Below, in pieces: positions 22,888 through 35,839 of a DNA stretch of 64,000 bases (positions are counted from its first letter, which is position 1; each line of letters starts with the position of its first letter). The stretch comes from Pleurodeles waltl (Eukaryota > Chordata > Amphibia > Caudata > Salamandridae). Where the stretch lies: positions 226,596,144-226,660,143 of the forward strand of contig NC_090441.1 of the NCBI RefSeq assembly GCF_031143425.1, read 5' to 3'. Below the pieces are notes generated by a model. It had not been told where the DNA came from. It saw only the letters and a list, made by a program, of their open reading frames with translations, and did not search any database. Both the position numbers and the translations under genes were made by a program.

Positions 22888-22904
22888 TTTGGGGGGGGGG
22901 GTTG
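22888..22904 (+). other. Polypurine tract
   Basis: TTT, a run of 11 G and TTG immediately before the LTR start TGTAGG at 22905, in the same place and with the same form as in the other elements. Confidence 0.85.
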
Positions 22905-23438
22905 TGTAGGAAAGTACCATCTTGCCTGGCATGTTACCCCCATTTTTCACTGTATATATGTTGTTTTAGTTGTATGTGTCACTGGGACCCTGGTAACCCA
23001 GGGCCCCAGTGCTCATAAGTGTGCCTGAATGTGTTACCTGTGTAGTTACTAACTGTCTCACTGAGGCTCTGCTAATCAGAACCTCAGTGGTTATGCTCTC
23101 TCATTTCTTTCCAAATTGTCACTAACAGGCTAGTGACCATTTTACCAATTTACATTGGCTTACTGGAACACCCTTATAATTCCCTAGTATATGGTACTGA
23201 GGTACCCAGGGTATTGGGGTTCCAGGAGATCCCTATGGGCTGCAGCATTTCTTTTGCCACCCATAGGGAGCTCTGACAATTCTTACACAGGCCTGCCACT
23301 GCAGCCTGAGTGAAATAACGTCCACGTTATTTCACAGCCATTTTACACTGCACTTAAGTAACTTATAAGTCACCTATATGTCTAACCTTTACCTGGTAAA
23401 GGTTAGGTGCAAAGTTACTTAGTGTGAGGGCACCCTGG
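22905..23438 (+). repeat. 3' LTR, first 534 bp only
   Basis: A-type U3 start with a single CACTGGGACC hairpin. It stops at CACCCTGG (23438), where the minus-strand array begins. The missing rest of this LTR is not found anywhere to the right in the window. Confidence 0.9.
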
Positions 23439-26400
23439 TGTAGGAGGCTGGACTGGCTTGTAGTGAGTACCAAGGGGTACTTGCACCTTGCACCAGGCCC
23501 AGTTATCCCTTATTAGTGTATAGGGTGTCTAGCAGCTTAGGCTGATAGATAATGGTAGCTTAGCAGAGCAGCTTAGGCTGAACTAGGAGACGTGTGAAGC
23601 TACTACAGTACCACTTAGTGTCATATGCACAATATCATAAGAAAACACAATACACAGTTATACTAAAAATAAAGGTACTTTATTTTTATGACAATATGCC
23701 AAAGTATCTTAGAGTGTACCCTCAGTGAGAGGATAGGAAATATACACAAGATATATATACACAATAGCAAAAATATGCAGTATAGTCTTAGAAAACAGTG
23801 CAAACAATGTATAGTTACAATAGGATGCAATGGGGAAACATAGGGATAGGGGCAACACAAACCATATACTCCAGAAGTGGAATGCGAACCACGAATGGAC
23901 CCCAAACCTATGTGACCTTGTAGAGGGTCGCTGGGACTATTAGAAAATAGTGAGAGTTAGCAAAATAACCCTCCCCAAGACCCTGAAAAGTGAGTGCAAA
24001 GTGCACCAAAGTTCCCCTAAGGACAAAATAGTCGTGTTAGAGGGAAAATGCAAGGAAAACACAAATCAGCAATGCAACAACGATGGATTCCTGACTGAGG
24101 GTACCTGTGGAACAAGGGGACCAAGTCCAAAAGTCACAAACAGCTCGGAGATGGGCAGATGCCCAAGAAATGCCAGCGGTTGGTGCAAAGAAGCTCTTAC
24201 TAGGCTGAAGAACTGTGAATACTGCAGGAACGACAAGGGCTAGAGACTTCCCCTTTGGAGGATGGATCCCACACGCCTTGGAGAGTCGTGCAGAAGTGTT
24301 TTCCCGCCGGATGGATGCCAACAAGCCTTGCTACACGCAAATCGTGCGTTTGGCGTTTTTGGACGCTGCTGGGGCCCAGGAGGGACCAGGAGGTCGCAAA
24401 TTGGACCTGCAGAGAGAGGGGACGTCGAGCAAGACAAAGAGCCCTCACTGAAGCAGGTAGCACCCGGAGAAGTGCCAGAAACAGGCACTACGAGGATGCG
24501 TGAAACAGTGCTCGCCGAAGTTGCACAAAGGAGTCCCACGTCGCCGGAGACCAACTTAGAAAGTCGTGCAATGCAGGTTAGAGTGCCGTGGACCCAGGCT
24601 TGGCTGTGCACGAAGGATTTCCGCCGGAAGTGCACAGGGGCCGGAGTAGCTTGCAAAGTCGCGGTTCCCAGCAATGCAGCCCAGCGAGGTGAGGCAAGGA
24701 CTTACCTCCACCAAACTTGGGCTGAAGAGTCACTGGACTGTGGGGGTCACTCGGACAGCGTCGCTGGATTCGAGGGACCTCGCTCGTCGTGCTGAGAGGA
24801 GACCCAAGGGACCGGTAATGCAGCTTTTTGGTGCCTGCGGTTGCAGGGGGAAGATTCCGTCGACCCACGGGAGATTTCTTCGGAGCTTCTGGTGCAGAGA
24901 GGAGGCAGACTACCCCCACAGCATGCACAAGCAGGAAAACAGTCGAGAAGGCGGCAGGATCAGCGTTACAGAGTTGCAGTAGTCGTCTTTGCTACTATGT
25001 TGCAGGTTTGCAGGCTTCCAGCGCGGTCAGCGGTCGATTCCTTATCAGAAGGTGAAGAGGGAGATGCAGAGGAACTCGGCTGAGCTCATGCATTCGTTAT
25101 CTAAAGTTTCCCCAGAGACAGAGACCCTAAATAGCCAGAAAAGAGGGTTTGGCTACCTAGGAGAGAGGAAAGGCTACTAACACCTGAAGGAGCCTATCAG
25201 CAGGAGTCTCTGACGTCACCTGGTGGCACTGGCCACTCAGAGCAGTCCAGTGTGCCAGCAGCACCTCTGTTTCCAAGATGGCAGAGGTCTGGAGCACACT
25301 GGAGGAGCTCTGGACACCTCCCAGGGGAGGTGCAGGTCAGGGGAGTGGTCACTCCCCTTTCCTTTGTCCAGTTTCGCGCCAGAGCAGGGGCTAAGGGGTC
25401 CCTGAACCGGTGTAGACTGGTTTATGCAGAATTGGGCACATCTGTGCCCAACAAAGCATTTCCAGAGGCTGGGGGAGGCTACTCCTCCCCTGCCTTCACA
25501 CCATTTTCCAAAGGGAGCGGGTGTCACACCCTCTCTCAGAGGAAGTTCTTTGTTCTGCCATCCTGGGCCAGTCCTGGCTGGACCCCAGGAGGGCAGCTGC
25601 CTGTCTGAGGGGTTGGCAGCAGCAGCAGCTGCAGTGAAACCCCAGGAAGGGCAGTCTGGCAGTACCAGGGTCTGTGCTACAGACCACTGGGATCATGGAA
25701 TTGTACCAACAATGCCAGGATGGCATAGAGGGGGCAATTCCATGATCATAGACATGTTACATGGCCATATTCGGAGTTACCATGGTGAAGCTACATATAG
25801 GTAGTGACCTATATGTAGTGCACACGTGTAATGGTGTCCCCGCACTCACAAAGTTCAGTGAATTGGCTCTGAACAATGTGGGGGCACCTTGGCTAGTGCC
25901 AGGGTGCCCTCACACTAAGTAACTTTGCACCTAACCTTTACCAGGTAAAGGTTAGACATATAGGTGACTTATAAGTTACTTAAGTGCAGTGTAAAATGGC
26001 TGTGAAATAACGTGGACGTTATTTCACTCAGGCTGCAGTGGCAGGCCTGTGTAAGAATTGTCAGAGCTCCCTATGGGTGGCAAAAGAAATGCTGCAGCCC
26101 ATAGGGATCTCCTGGAACCCCAATACCCTGGGTACCTCAGTACCATATACTAGGGAATTATAAGGGTGTTCCAGTAAGCCAATGTAAATTGGTAAAATTG
26201 GTCACTAGCCTGTTAGTGACAATTTGAAAGTAATGAGAGAGCATAACCACTGAGGTTCTGGTTAGCAGAACCTCAGTGAGACAGTTAGGCACCACACAGG
26301 GAACATATACATGCACACCTATGAGCACTGGGGCCCTGTGTGACAGGGTCCCAGTGACACATACATATAGGCCACAAACCTATGAGCACTGGGGTCCTGA

Positions 26401-26776
26401 CCAGCAGGATCCCAGTGACACATAACAACCATACTGAAAACATAGGGGGTTATTCTAACTTTGAAGGAGGTGTTAATCCGTCCCAAAAGTGACGGAAAAG
26501 TGACGGATTTACCACCAGCCGTATTACGAGTCCATTATATCCTATGGAACTCGTAATACGGCTGGTGGTATATCCGTCACTTTACCGTCACTTTTGGGAC
26601 GGATTAACACTCCTCCAAAGTTAGAATAACCCCCATAGTGTTTTCACTATGAGCACTGAGGCCTGGCTATCAGGATCCCAGTGAGACAGTGAAAACAGTG
26701 ACAAACATCCTGACATACACTCACAAACAGGCCAAAAGTGGGGGTAACAAGGCTAGAAAGAGGCTACCTTCTCACA
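23439..26776 (-). repeat. LTR of array (B type), carrying a MITE
   Basis: TGTGAGAAGG at 26776 to CCTACA at 23439 on the minus strand. B-type U3 with three CACTGGGA hairpin repeats. Its 3,338 bp include 193 bp due to the MITE and its target duplication. Confidence 0.95.
26445..26634. mobile_element. 190-bp foldback MITE
   Basis: Ends are GGGGGTTATTCTAACTTTG and its reverse complement, and the body is an almost perfect palindrome around 26535. It is flanked by ATA on both sides (26442-26444 and 26635-26637), while the sister LTRs at 32740 and 58910 show the empty site with a single copy. No coding capacity. A 3-bp duplication and G-rich ends would fit PIF/Harbinger, but this assignment is inference. 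Confidence 0.85.
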
Positions 26777-26808
26777 CAACCCCCCCCCCCAAACGAAGGA
26801 CAATAAGG

Positions 26809-29466
26809 CTAACCTTGGCCAGTTGAGACTTTATTGTCTAAGTGGTGATTAGTAGAGAGTAGCTCTGCAATAGACTGGTTACTCCCTTTATCATCCACTA
26901 TATGGTTACTTCCCTGTGGGGATGTAAACCACCCTGTTTGAAGTTTTTTAGCTAACCAACAATGTGAAGATGTATTTTCAGAGTTTCTATCAGTAAGTTT
27001 TAGTTTAGAGCAGTGGGAATTATCCACTGAACCTATTTGTAATGATGGAAATGCCAGACAGGGATGCTGTCTCAGTAAAGCCATAGCTGGACAAAAACTT
27101 TGTCCATTTGGCTGGAAGAGAGAACAGGGATGCTGTTTCTCTTGAGTTGGAGCAGGGCAGGGATGCTGTCCTATGAGCTCCACACTAGGGCAGGGATGCT
27201 GTCCTAAGTGTTGTGAGGCAGTACAGGGTTTCTGCACTAAAGTTTATCTGGGAGGGTTGGAGGGATGCTCCATGTTAACTAAAATGGTGCTCTTTTTGTC
27301 ACCAATGTTAGTTATCCCACAGAGAGGTACTTCTACCTCAGGGAGTCCAGCTATGCCAGCTGATGATTCCCTTGGAACAGGTGCCACCCCAGGAGAGGTT
27401 TCTCCCACCACAGGAATAGTATCCTGAATGGTAGGGTGGTTAGGGGATACTGTGATACCCTTTTTACCTGTTGATGGAGAGGGATCCTGAGTTTTCAGGC
27501 CTTCTCTCCTTTGCTTTTTCATTTCAGTAGAAATGAGAGGGAACAATTCCTCAGGGATGCCCAGCATGGCTGCATGGGCATAAAACTCTACATCAGCCCA
27601 ACCTGAGGCCTCTAGGTCATTACCTAAGAGACAGTCTACAGGTAAGCTAGGTGATACCACCACCTGCTTAGGGCCAGTAACTCCACCCCAACTAAATTGA
27701 ATTATAGCTAAGGGAAGAAACTTAGTGGAGTTATGGACATCAATAATCTTATACTGTTGTCCAATGATGTGTTGTTCAGGAGGCACTAGGTTTTCAGTCA
27801 CCAAAGTGAAACTGGCACCTGTGTCCCTGTAGGCCAAGGCCTCAACACCATTGATTGAAACTGTCTGCCTGTACTTATCCATTGTAAGGGGGCAAGCAGC
27901 CAGTGTGGCAAGGCCAATGCCACTAGGTGTGACAGAAACTGTCTTGGGACTGATTACATCAGTTTCCACTATGGACCCATAAGTGAACCCAACTACACCC
28001 TTTGCTTGACTGTTGCCAGCAGTCCCACCACTAGTACCACTACTGCTAGGGGCACTAGAGCTTGATGTATTAGTGGTGGTAGGCTCAGGGGGTTTACCTG
28101 GACAGGACTTATCCCCTGGCCTATGGCCTCTGTTTTTACACACAAAGCACCAAGGCTTTTTAATGTGTGCAGGTTGGGAAGAAGAGGAAGAATTTGTTTT
28201 ATCCCCACCCTCTGAAGAGTGTTTAAGATTTGAAGTGGGATCTTTGGTTTTACCCTTATCCCCATGCTTATCTTGAGATTTTTCACCATCTTTCTTCTTA
28301 TTGCCATCTTTGTCACCCCCTGTATGAACTTTTCTGTTCACCCTTGTTCTGACCCATTTGTCTGCCTTCTTTCCCAATTCTTGGGGAGAGGTCAGATCAG
28401 AGTCTACCAGGTACTGGTGCAACAAATCAGACACACAATTATTAAGTATATGCTCTCTCAGGATTGTGTTATACAGGCTTTCATAATCAGTAACTTTACT
28501 GCCATGTAACCACCCCTCCAAGGCCTTCACTGCCTGGTCAATGAAATCAACCCAGTCTTGTGAAGACTCCTTTTTGGTCTCTCTGAACTTTATCCTGTAT
28601 TGTTCAGTGGTTAAGCCATAACCATCCAGGAGTGCATTCTTAAGAACTGTAAAATTGTTAGCATCATTTTCTTTTACAGTAAGGAGCCTATCCCTACCTT
28701 TTCCAGTAAATGATAGCCATAGGATAGCAGCCCACTGCTTTTGAGGGACATCCTGTACAGCACAGGCCCTCTCAAGTGCAGCAAACCACTTGTTAATGTC
28801 ATCCCCCTCCTTATAAGGGGGAACTATCTTGTGCAGATTCCTGGAATCATGCTCTTTTGCAGGATGACTATGGGGAATACTGCTGCTGCCACCATGGGTA
28901 TCTAAACCCATCTTCTGTCTTTCCCTCTCTATTTCTAAAGACTGTCTATCCAAATCCAGCTGTTGCTTCTTGAGCTTCAGTCTGGTTTGCTCCACTCTCA
29001 ATCTATTGAGCTCCCTTTCTAACAATCTGTCATCAGGGTGGGTGGGAGGGACATTTCTAGATACAGAGGTATGATGGGAATGAACAGAAGGAGACCTGTC
29101 CCTTACAAGGGGCACCCTAACAGCTTGGCTACCAGCATAATGTGAGAGCACATCATCAGTATGATGTGATTCAACCTCTGTACCAACTATGCTAGACTGT
29201 CTAGTAATGGGCAGGCTGAGAAGTTTCTTTCCTGAACCTTTTCCTGGGGGAGTCCCTGGATCAGATTGAGAACCATTAGCTACTTTTTCTACAGATTGGG
29301 CACTTATGGCCTTATCCTGTACTCTAAGCATATTAATTAACAGTTCTAAGGAAGGATTCTTCCCTACACTCAAACCTCTCTCTATACAGAGACTCCTTGC
29401 TCCTTTCCAGCTAAGGTGATTATATGCAAGTTTGGACAGTTCAACTTTTTGGCCTGTGCCAGACAT
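26809..29466 (-). pseudogene. gag: B1 Gag-protease-CysRepeat polyprotein, with one nonsense mutation
   Basis: Same gene as the intact copy at 45194-47851. ATG at 29466; Gag with coiled coil, SCAN-like capsid end and zinc knuckle (CFVCKNRGH...C); protease with YRDTGAS and LLGND; then the linker. A TAA at 27244-27246, where the intact copy has Glu, splits it into 740 codons and a downstream 142-codon piece with the Gln-x-Pro-Cys repeats and RNase H-like tail (26809-27237). The polypurine tract follows at 26777-26795. The 740-residue Gag-protease could still be made. Confidence 0.9.
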
Positions 29467-29715
29467 TTTTTAGAGAGAGTTAAAGTGATAGACAAAGAGA
29501 AAAAAGTTTTCAGAACTTTTTGGAAAGACAGAAAAAACTTTTTAAACTTTTAAGAACTTTTTGAAAGTTTAGAAGTACTTTTCAGCACTTAGAAAAGAGT
29601 GAAAAGAGGAAATGCAAAACTTTTTGGCTATGTGTATATACACTGACCTTGTTTTGTATATTTTTCTCTTATGAAAAGTACAATGACAAGAGTGGTAAGT
29701 AGTCTCAAAGCACTT

Positions 29716-29735
29716 ATCCCACCGCTGCACAACCA
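29716..29735 (-). other. Primer-binding site of B1
   Basis: TGG plus the complete 13-base tRNA-Leu-like core (complement of ATCCCACCGCTGC), one base from the LTR end at 29737. A/T-rich leader 29467-29715 without a gene. Confidence 0.6.
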
Positions 29736-29736
29736 A

Positions 29737-32700
29737 TGTAGGAGGCTGGACTGGCTTGTAGTGAGTACCATGGGTACTTGCACCTTGCACCAGGCCCAGT
29801 TATCCCTTATTAGTGTATAGGGTGTCTAGCAGCTTAGGCTGATAGATAATGGTAGCTTAGCAGAGCAGTTTAGGCTGAACTAGGAGACGTGTGAAGCTAC
29901 TACAGTACCACTTAGTGTCATATGCACAATATCATAAGAAAACACAATACACAGTTATACTAAAAATAAAGGTACTTTATTTTTATGACAATATGCCAAA
30001 GTATCTTAGAGTGTACCCTCAGTGAGAGGATAGGAAATATACACAAGATATATATACACAATAGCAAAAATATGCAGTATAGTCTTAGAAAACAGTGCAA
30101 ACAATGTATAGTTACAATAGGATGCAATGGGGAAACATAGGGATAGGGGCAACACAAACCATATACTCCAGAAGTGGAATGCGAACCACGAATGGACCCC
30201 AAACCTATGTGACCTTGTAGAGGGTCGCTGGGACTATTAGAAAATAGTGAGAGTTAGCAAAATAACCCTCCCCAAGACCCTGAAAAGTGAGTGCAAAGTG
30301 CACCAAAGTTCCCCTAAGGACAAAATAGTCGTGTTAGAGGGAAAATGCAAGGAAAACACAAATCAGCAATGCAACAACGATGGATTCCTGACTGAGGGTA
30401 CCTGTGGAACAAGGGGACCAAGTCCAAAAGTCACAAACAGCTCGGAGATGGGCAGATGCCCAAGAAATGCCAGCGGTTGGTGCAAAGAAGCTCTTACTAG
30501 GCTGAAGAACTGTGAATACTGCAGGAACGACAAGGGCTAGAGACTTCCCCTTTGGAGGATGGATCCCGCACGCCTTGGAGAGTCGTGCAGAAGTGTTTTC
30601 CCGCCGGATGGACGCCAACAAGCCTTGCTACACGCAAATCGTGCGTTTGGCGTTTTTGGACGCTGCTGGGGCCCAGGAAGGACCAGGAGGTCGCAAATTG
30701 GACCTGCAGAGAGAGGGGACGTCGAGCAAGACAAAGAGCCCTCACTGAAGCAGGTAGCACCCGGAGAAGTGCCAGAAACAGGCACTACGAGGATGCGTGA
30801 AACGGTGCTCGCCGAAGTTGCACAAAGGAGTCCCACGTCGCCGGAGACCAACTTAGAAAGTCGTGCAATGCAGGTTAGAGTGCCGTGGACCCAGGCTTGG
30901 CTGTGCACGAAGGATTTCCGCCGGAAGTGCACAGGGGCCGGAGTAGCTTGCAAAGTCGCGGTTCCCAGCAATGCAGCCCAGCGAGGTGAGGCAAGGACTT
31001 ACCTCCACCAAACTTGGGCTGAAGAGTCACTGGACTGTGGGGGTCACTCAGACAGCATCGCTGGATTCGAGGGACCTCGCTCGTCGTGCTGAGAGGAGAC
31101 CCAAGGGACCGGTAATGCAGCTTTTTGGTGCCTGCGGTTGCAGGGGGAAGATTCCGTCGACCCACGGGAGATTTCTTCGGAGCTTCTGGTGCAGAGAGGA
31201 GGCAGACTACCCCCACAGCATGCACAAGCAGGAAAACAGTCGAGAAGGCGGCAGGATCAGCGTTACAGAGTTGCAGTAGTCGTCTTTGCTACTATGTTGC
31301 AGGTTTGCAGGCTTCCAGCGCGGTCAGCGGTCGATTCCTTATCAGAAGGTGAAGAGGGAGATGCAGAGGAACTCGGCTGAGCTCATGCATTCGTTATCTA
31401 AAGTTTCCCCAGAGACAGAGACCCTAAATAGCCAGAAAAGAGGGTTTGGCTACCTAGGAGAGAGGAAAGGCTACTAACACCTGAAGGAGCCTATCAGCAG
31501 GAGTCTCTGACGTCACCTGGTGGCACTGGCCACTCAGAGCAGTCCAGTGTGCCAGCAGCACCTCTGTTTCCAAGATGGCAGAGGTCTGGAGCACACTGGA
31601 GGAGCTCTGGACACCTCCCAGGGGAGGTGCAGGTCAGGGGAGTGGTCACTCCCCTTTCCTTTGTCCAGTTTCGCGCCAGAGCAGGGGCTAAGGGGTCCCT
31701 GAACCGGTGTAGACTGGTTTATGCAGAATTGGGCACATCTGTGCCCAACAAAGCATTTCCAGAGGCTGGGGGAGGCTACTCCTCCCCTGCCTTCACACCA
31801 TTTTCCAAAGGGAGAGGGTGTCACACCCTCTCTCAGAGGAAGTTCTTTGTTCTGCCATCCTGGGCCAGGCCTGGCTGGACCCCAGGAGGGCAGCTGCCTG
31901 TCTGAGGGGTTGGCAGCAGCAGCAGCTGCAGTGAAACCCCAGGAAGGGCAGTCTGGCAGTACCAGGGTCTGTGCTACAGACCACTGGGATCATGGAATTG
32001 TACCAACAATGCCAGGATGGCATAGAGGGGGCAATTCCATGATCATAGACATGTTACATGGCCATATTCGGAGTTACCATGGTGAAGCTACATATAGGTA
32101 GTGACCTATATGTAGTGCACGCGTGTAATGGTGTCCCCGCACTCACAAAGTTCAGTGAATTGGCTCTGAACAATGTGGGGGCACCTTGGCTAGTGCCAGG
32201 GTGCCCTCACACTAAGTAACTTTGCACCTAACCTTTACCAGGTAAAGGTTAGACATATAGGTGACTTATAAGTTACTTAAGTGCAGTGTAAAATGGCTGT
32301 GAAATAACGTGGACGTTATTTCACTCAGGCTGCAGTGGCAGGCCTGTGTAAGAATTGTCAGAGCTCCCTATGGGTGGCAAAAGAAATGCTGCAGCCCATA
32401 GGGATCTCCTGGAACCCCAATACCCTGGGTACCTCAGTACCATATACTAGGGAATTATAAGGGTGTTCCAGTAAGCCAATGTAAATTGGTAAAATTGGTC
32501 ACTAGCCTGTTAGTGACAATTTGAAAGTAATGAGAGAGCATAACCACTGAGGTTCTGGTTAGCAGAGCCTCAGTGAGACAGTTAGGCACCACACAGGGAA
32601 CATATACATGCACACCTATGAGCACTGGGGCCCTGTGTGACAGGGTCCCAGTGACACATACATATAGGCCACAAACCTATGAGCACTGGGGTCCTGACCA

Positions 32701-32880
32701 GCAGGATCCCAGTGACACATAACAACCATACTGAAAACAGAGTGTTTTCACTATGAGCACTGAGGCCTGGCTATCAGGATCCCAGTGAGACAGTGAAAAC
32801 AGTGACAAACATCCTGACATACACTCACAAACAGGCCAAAAGTGGGGGTAACAAGGCTAGAAAGAGGCTACCTTCTCACA
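29737..32880 (-). repeat. Shared LTR between B1 and B2
   Basis: 3,144 bp, B type (TGTGAGAAGG...CCTACA). It is the 5' LTR of B1 and at the same time directly follows the polypurine tract of B2. Empty site for the MITE found in its neighbour. Confidence 0.95.
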
Positions 32881-32911
32881 CAACCCCCCCCCCAAACGAA
32901 GGACAATAAGG

Positions 32912-35569
32912 CTAACCTTGGCCAGTTGAGACTTTATTGTCTAAGTGGTGATAAGTAGAGAGTAGCTCTGCAATAGACTGGTTACTCCCTTTATCATCCA
33001 CTATATGGTTACTTCCCTGTGGGGATGTAAACCACCCTGTTTGAAGTTTTTTAGCTAACCAACAATGTGAAGATGTATTTTCAGAGTTTCTATCAGTAAG
33101 TTTTAGTTTAGAGCAGTGGGAATTATCCACTGAACCTATTTGTAATGATGGAAATGCCAGACAGGGATGCTGTCTCAGTAAAGCCATAGCTGGACAAAAA
33201 CTTTGTCCATTTGGCTGGAAGAGAGAACAGGGATGCTGTTTCTCTTGAGTTGGAGCAGGGCAGGGATGCTGTCCTATGAGCTCCACACTAGGGCAGGGAT
33301 GCTGTCCTAAGTGTTGTGAGGCAGTACAGGGTTTCTGCACTAAAGTTTATCTGGGAGGGTTGGAGGGATGCTCCATGTTAACTAAAATGGTGCTCTTTTT
33401 GTCACCAATGTTAGTTATCCCACAGAGAGGTACTTCTACCTCAGGGAGTCCAGCTATGCCAGCTGATGATTCCCTTGGAACAGGTGCCACCCCAGGAGAG
33501 GTTTCTCCCACCACAGGAATAGTATCCTGAATGGTAGGGTGGTTAGGGGATACTGTGATACCCTTTTTACCTGTTGATGGAGAGGGATCCTGAGTTTTCA
33601 GGCCTTCTCTCCTTTGCTTTTTCATTTCAGTAGAAATGAGAGGGAACAATTCCTCAGGGATGCCCAGCATGGCTGCATGGGCATAAAACTCTACATCAGC
33701 CCAACCTGAGGCCTCTAGGTCATTACCTAAGAGACAGTCTACAGGTAAGCTAGGTGATACCACCACCTGCTTAGGGCCAGTAACTCCACCCCAACTAAAT
33801 TGAATTATAGCTAAGGGAAGAAACTTAGTGGAGTTATGGACATCAATAATCTTATACTGTTGTCCAATGATGTGTTGTTCAGGAGGCACTAGGTTTTCAG
33901 TCACCAAAGTGAAACTGGCACCTGTGTCCCTGTAGGCCAAGGCCTCAACACCATTTATTGAAACTGTCTGCCTGTACTTATCCATTGTAAGGGGGCAAGC
34001 AGCCAGTGTGGCAAGGCCAATGCCAATAGGTGTGACAGAAACTGTCTTGGGACTGATTACATCAGTTTCCACTATGGACCCATAAGTGAACCCAACTACA
34101 CCCTTTGCTTGACTGTTGCCAGCAGTCCCACCACTAGTACCACTACTGCTAGGGGCACTAGAGCTTGATGTATTAGTGGTGGTAGGCTCAGGGGGTTTAC
34201 CTGGACAGGACTTATCCCCTGGCCTATGGCCTCTGTTTTTACACACAAAGCACCAAGGCTTTTTAATGTGTGCAGGTTGGGAAGAAGAGGAAGAATTTGT
34301 TTTATCCCCACCCTCTGAAGAGTGTTTAAGATTTGAAGTGGGATCTTTGGTTTTACCCTTATCCCCATGCTTATCTTGAGATTTTTCACCATCTTTCTTC
34401 TTATTGCCATCTTTGTCACCCCCTGTATGAACTTTTCTGTTCACCCTTGTTCTGACCCATTTGTCTGCCTTCTTTCCCAATTCTTGGGGAGAGGTCAGAT
34501 CAGAGTCTACCAGGTACTGGTGCAACAAATCAGACACACAATTATTAAGTATATGCTCTCTCAGGATTGTGTTATACAGGCTTTCATAATCAGTAACTTT
34601 ACTGCCATGTAACCACCCCTCCAAGGCCTTCACTGCCTGGTCAATGAAATCAACCCAGTCTTGTGAAGACTCCTTTTTGGTCTCTCTGAACTTTATCCTG
34701 TATTGTTCAGTGGTTAAGCCATAACCATCCAGGAGTGCATTCTTAAGAACTGTAAAATTGTTAGCATCATTTTCTTTTACAGTAAGGAGCCTATCCCTAC
34801 CTTTTCCAGTAAATGATAGCCATAGGATAGCAGCCCACTGCTTTTGAGGGACATCCTGTACAGCACAGGCCCTCTCAAGTGCAGCAAACCACTTGTTAAT
34901 GTCATCCCCCTCCTTATAAGGGGGAACTATCTTGTGCAGATTCCTGGAATCATGCTCTTTTGCAGGATGACTATGGGGAATACTGCTGCTGCCACCATGG
35001 GTATCTAAACCCATCTTCTGTCTTTCCCTCTCTATTTCTAAAGACTGTCTATCCAAATCCAGCTGTTGCTTCTTGAGCTTCAGTCTGGTTTGCTCCACTC
35101 TCAATCTATTGAGCTCCCTTTCTAACAATCTGTCATCAGGGTGGGTGGGAGGGACATTTCTAGATACAGAGGTATGATGGGAATGAACAGAAGGAGACCT
35201 GTCCCTTACAAGGGGCACCCTAACAGCTTGGCTACCAGCATAATGTGAGAGCACATCATCAGTATGATGTGATTCAACCTCTGTACCAACTATGCTAGAC
35301 TGTCTAGTAATGGGCAGGCTGAGAAGTTTCTTTCCTGAACCTTTTCCTGGGGGAGTCCCTGGATCAGATTGAGAACCATTAGCTACTTTTTCTACAGATT
35401 GGGCACTTATGGCCTTATCCTGTACTCTAAGCATATTAATTAACAGTTCTAAGGAAGGATTCTTCCCTACACTCAAACCTCTCTCTATGCAGAGACTCCT
35501 TGCTCCTTTCCAGCTAAGGTGATTATATGCAAGTTTGGACAGTTCAACTTTTTGGCCTGTGCCAGACAT
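32912..35569 (-). pseudogene. gag: B2 Gag-protease-CysRepeat polyprotein, same nonsense mutation as B1
   Basis: Nearly identical to B1. It has ATG at 35569 and the same domains: Gag, zinc knuckle, retropepsin, linker, Gln-x-Pro-Cys repeats, RNase H-like tail. The same Glu-to-TAA stop lies at 33347-33349, leaving 740 codons and a 142-codon remainder (32912-33340). I saw only two residue differences from B1: Ser/Ile in the protease leader and Asn/Tyr near the C-terminus. Confidence 0.9.
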
Positions 35570-35818
35570 TTTTTAGAGAGAGTTAAAGTGATAGACAAAG
35601 AGAAAAAAGTTTTCAGAACTTTTTGGAAAGACAGAAAAAACTTTTTAAACTTTTAAGAACTTTTTGAAAGTTTAGAAGTACTTTTCAGCACTTAGAAAAG
35701 AGTGAAAAGAGGAAATGCAAAACTTTTTGGCTATGTGTATATACACTGACCTTGTTTTGTATATTTTTCTCTTATGAAAAGTACAATGACAAGAGTGGTA
35801 AGTAGTCTCAAAGCACTT

Positions 35819-35838
35819 ATCCCACCGCTGCACAACCA
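35819..35838 (-). other. Primer-binding site of B2
   Basis: Same as in B1, with the unchanged 13-base core, one base from the LTR end at 35840. Leader 35570-35818 is A/T-rich and without a gene. Confidence 0.6.
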
Positions 35839-35839
35839 A

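Larger units (their letters stand above)
3744..23438 (+). mobile_element. Old plus-strand mosaic Gmr1-like element (A/B hybrid), split by a nested element
   Basis: In order: 5' LTR 3744-6332, PBS 6334-6353, gag 6606-8066, protease and first part of integrase to 9374, nested A element 9375-20676, remaining integrase and RT-RNase H 20682-22872, polypurine tract, 3' LTR 22905-23438 cut short. The 5' LTR starts TGTGAGAAGG (B-type U3) whereas the 3' LTR starts TGTAGGAAAG (A-type U3). The first half of gag is B-like and the second half A-like. A stop in gag-protease, a G-run frameshift and a stop in RNase H show that it is dead. Confidence 0.85.

Noticed and set aside
23434..23438. CCTGG as left TSD of the tandem array
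   Set aside because: The sequence after the right end of the array is CTACC, not CCTGG.
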